NCBI GenBank assembly: GCA_027314795.1
Contig: DAHVAE010000008.1
Coordinates: 1 to 14,945 of the forward strand
Direction of reading: 5' to 3'
Origin: Candidatus Saccharimonadota bacterium
Lineage (GTDB): Bacteria > Patescibacteriota > Saccharimonadia > Saccharimonadales > UBA4665
DNA: 14,945 bases
The notes below the pieces were generated by a model. It had not been told where the DNA came from, made no database searches, and saw only the letters and a program-made list of their open reading frames with translations. The first letter of the stretch is position 1. Each line of letters starts with the position of its first letter. This document shows, piece by piece, positions 14,291-14,945 of this stretch. The position numbers and the translations under genes were made by a program.

Positions 14291-14945
14291 CTATTCCTTA
14301 ATTGCAGCCTTCTTCTTAGTCGAAGTAGCCTTAGCCTTAGGTTTAGACTTAGCTTCTTTTAATGACAGTGCTATCTTACGATTATCTGTATCTATGTCCA
14401 GCACTTTAAATTCTTTCTTCTCATTTAGCTGAAATAGCTTCTCTGGATCTATAGTTTCATCATCACTCATCTCTGATACGTGAACCAATGCCTCAACGCT
14501 TGGGCTTAACTGGACAAACGCTCCAAACGGCGTAATCCTAGTTATTTTACCTTCAACAACACTACCCTTCTTAAAAGCCTTGACCTGCTCTAACCAAGGG
14601 TCCTCAGTAGTCTGCTTAAGGCTTAAGCTGAGCCTGTCTTTATCGATAGCAATAATCTTTGCCTTAATCTTATCACCCACCTTTAGGTAACTTCTTGGGT
14701 TATCTACACGTTCCCAAGATATCTCTGAGATATGTATAAGCCCCTCAATGCCATCAACATTAACAAAGGCGCCAAAATCGATCACACCAGTTACACTGCC
14801 TTCAACAATTTCTCCAACTTTAAGTTCAGCAAAACGAGACTGCATATCGTCTTTGATGGCCTCTTTTTCGGAAAATATCAGCTTGTTGTCTTTACGGCTG
14901 ACGTCGAGTATCCGAACCCTTAAACCGACATTGCTAAGCGTATTA
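14291..14945 (-). CDS. rpsA: S1 RNA-binding domain protein (ribosomal protein S1-like), N-terminus cut by window edge
   Basis: The frame stays open to the window edge, well past the first ATG at 14845, so the real gene extends beyond 14945. The visible 217 residues begin with the last strand of an S1 repeat (LRVRILDVSRKDNKLIFSEKEA, about 3-28). Two complete S1 repeats follow, at about 41-110 (GEIVEGSVTGVIDFGAFV, EGLIHISEISW) and 125-198 (GSVVEGKITRITPFGAFVQL, EALVHVSEMSD). It ends in a Lys-rich tail (KPKAKATSTKKKAAIKE). The repeats bind single-stranded RNA, helping mRNA reach the 30S subunit. At least three repeats are implied, fewer than or equal to the 4-6 of full S1, so an S1-like protein is also possible. 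It is cotranscribed with infB. Confidence 0.88.
   Translation of the reverse strand, partial: NTLSNVGLRVRILDVSRKDNKLIFSEKEAIKDDMQSRFAELKVGEIVEGSVTGVIDFGAFVNVDGIEGLIHISEISWERVDNPRSYLKVGDKIKAKIIAIDKDRLSLSLKQTTEDPWLEQVKAFKKGSVVEGKITRITPFGAFVQLSPSVEALVHVSEMSDDETIDPEKLFQLNEKKEFKVLDIDTDNRKIALSLKEAKSKPKAKATSTKKKAAIKE

Noticed and set aside
1-14945. Mobile element, CRISPR array, defence system, tRNA or rRNA
   Set aside because: No transposase or integrase motifs, regularly spaced repeats, cloverleaf or rRNA-like segments were recognised; nearly all bases belong to housekeeping genes.

Overview
The window looks like a piece of a Candidate Phyla Radiation (Patescibacteria) chromosome, most likely Candidatus Saccharibacteria (TM7) or a close relative. 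This is an inference from several signs. The DNA is fairly AT-rich and tightly packed, with overlapping stop/start codons. IF-2 is short (589 aa) and lacks a long N-terminal extension. Fmt begins with an unusual N-terminus (FFGNEKLATG). There is a DUF5663-type protein, which I associate with this radiation. Nucleotide metabolism rests on a B12-dependent ribonucleotide reductase. TGA ends nrdR and the winged-helix gene, and tryptophans are TGG, so the code is standard and not the UGA=Gly code of Gracilibacteria/Absconditabacteria.

There are three blocks. Block 1 (8362 down to 1, minus strand) reads: winged-helix regulator, rpsU (bS21), yqeY, adk, map, ftsA, ftsZ, nrdR, nrdJ. The first five genes overlap or nearly touch and form one unit. 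ftsA, ftsZ, nrdR and nrdJ each have an intergenic or start-proximal promoter candidate but no convincing terminator between them, so read-through is possible. Block 2 (8497 to 11929, plus strand) reads: priA, def, fmt. def and fmt are the pair that deformylates new proteins and formylates initiator tRNA. They complement map in block 1, which removes the N-terminal Met. Block 3 (14945 down to 11926, minus strand) reads: rpsA-like S1 protein (cut by the window edge), infB, DUF5663 protein. It converges on fmt with stop codons overlapping by 4 bp.

The window as a whole is housekeeping: translation initiation (S1, IF-2, bS21, Fmt), N-terminal maturation (Def, Map), nucleotide supply (Adk, NrdJ, NrdR), division (FtsA, FtsZ) and replication restart (PriA). 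I see no defence system, mobile element, CRISPR array, tRNA or rRNA. No gene-free stretch exceeds 300 bases.

The more interesting signals are regulatory. A near-perfect NrdR box lies just after the nrdR promoter. A 13-base promoter core is shared by ftsA and ftsZ, and a GTTATA(C/T)T -10 motif recurs at five promoters. Several genes (ftsA, priA, def, DUF5663) have a -10 hexamer only 6-10 nt before the ATG and no Shine-Dalgarno, suggesting leaderless mRNAs. An inverted repeat frames the promoter of the winged-helix gene, and nested palindromes sit at the infB/DUF5663 junction.
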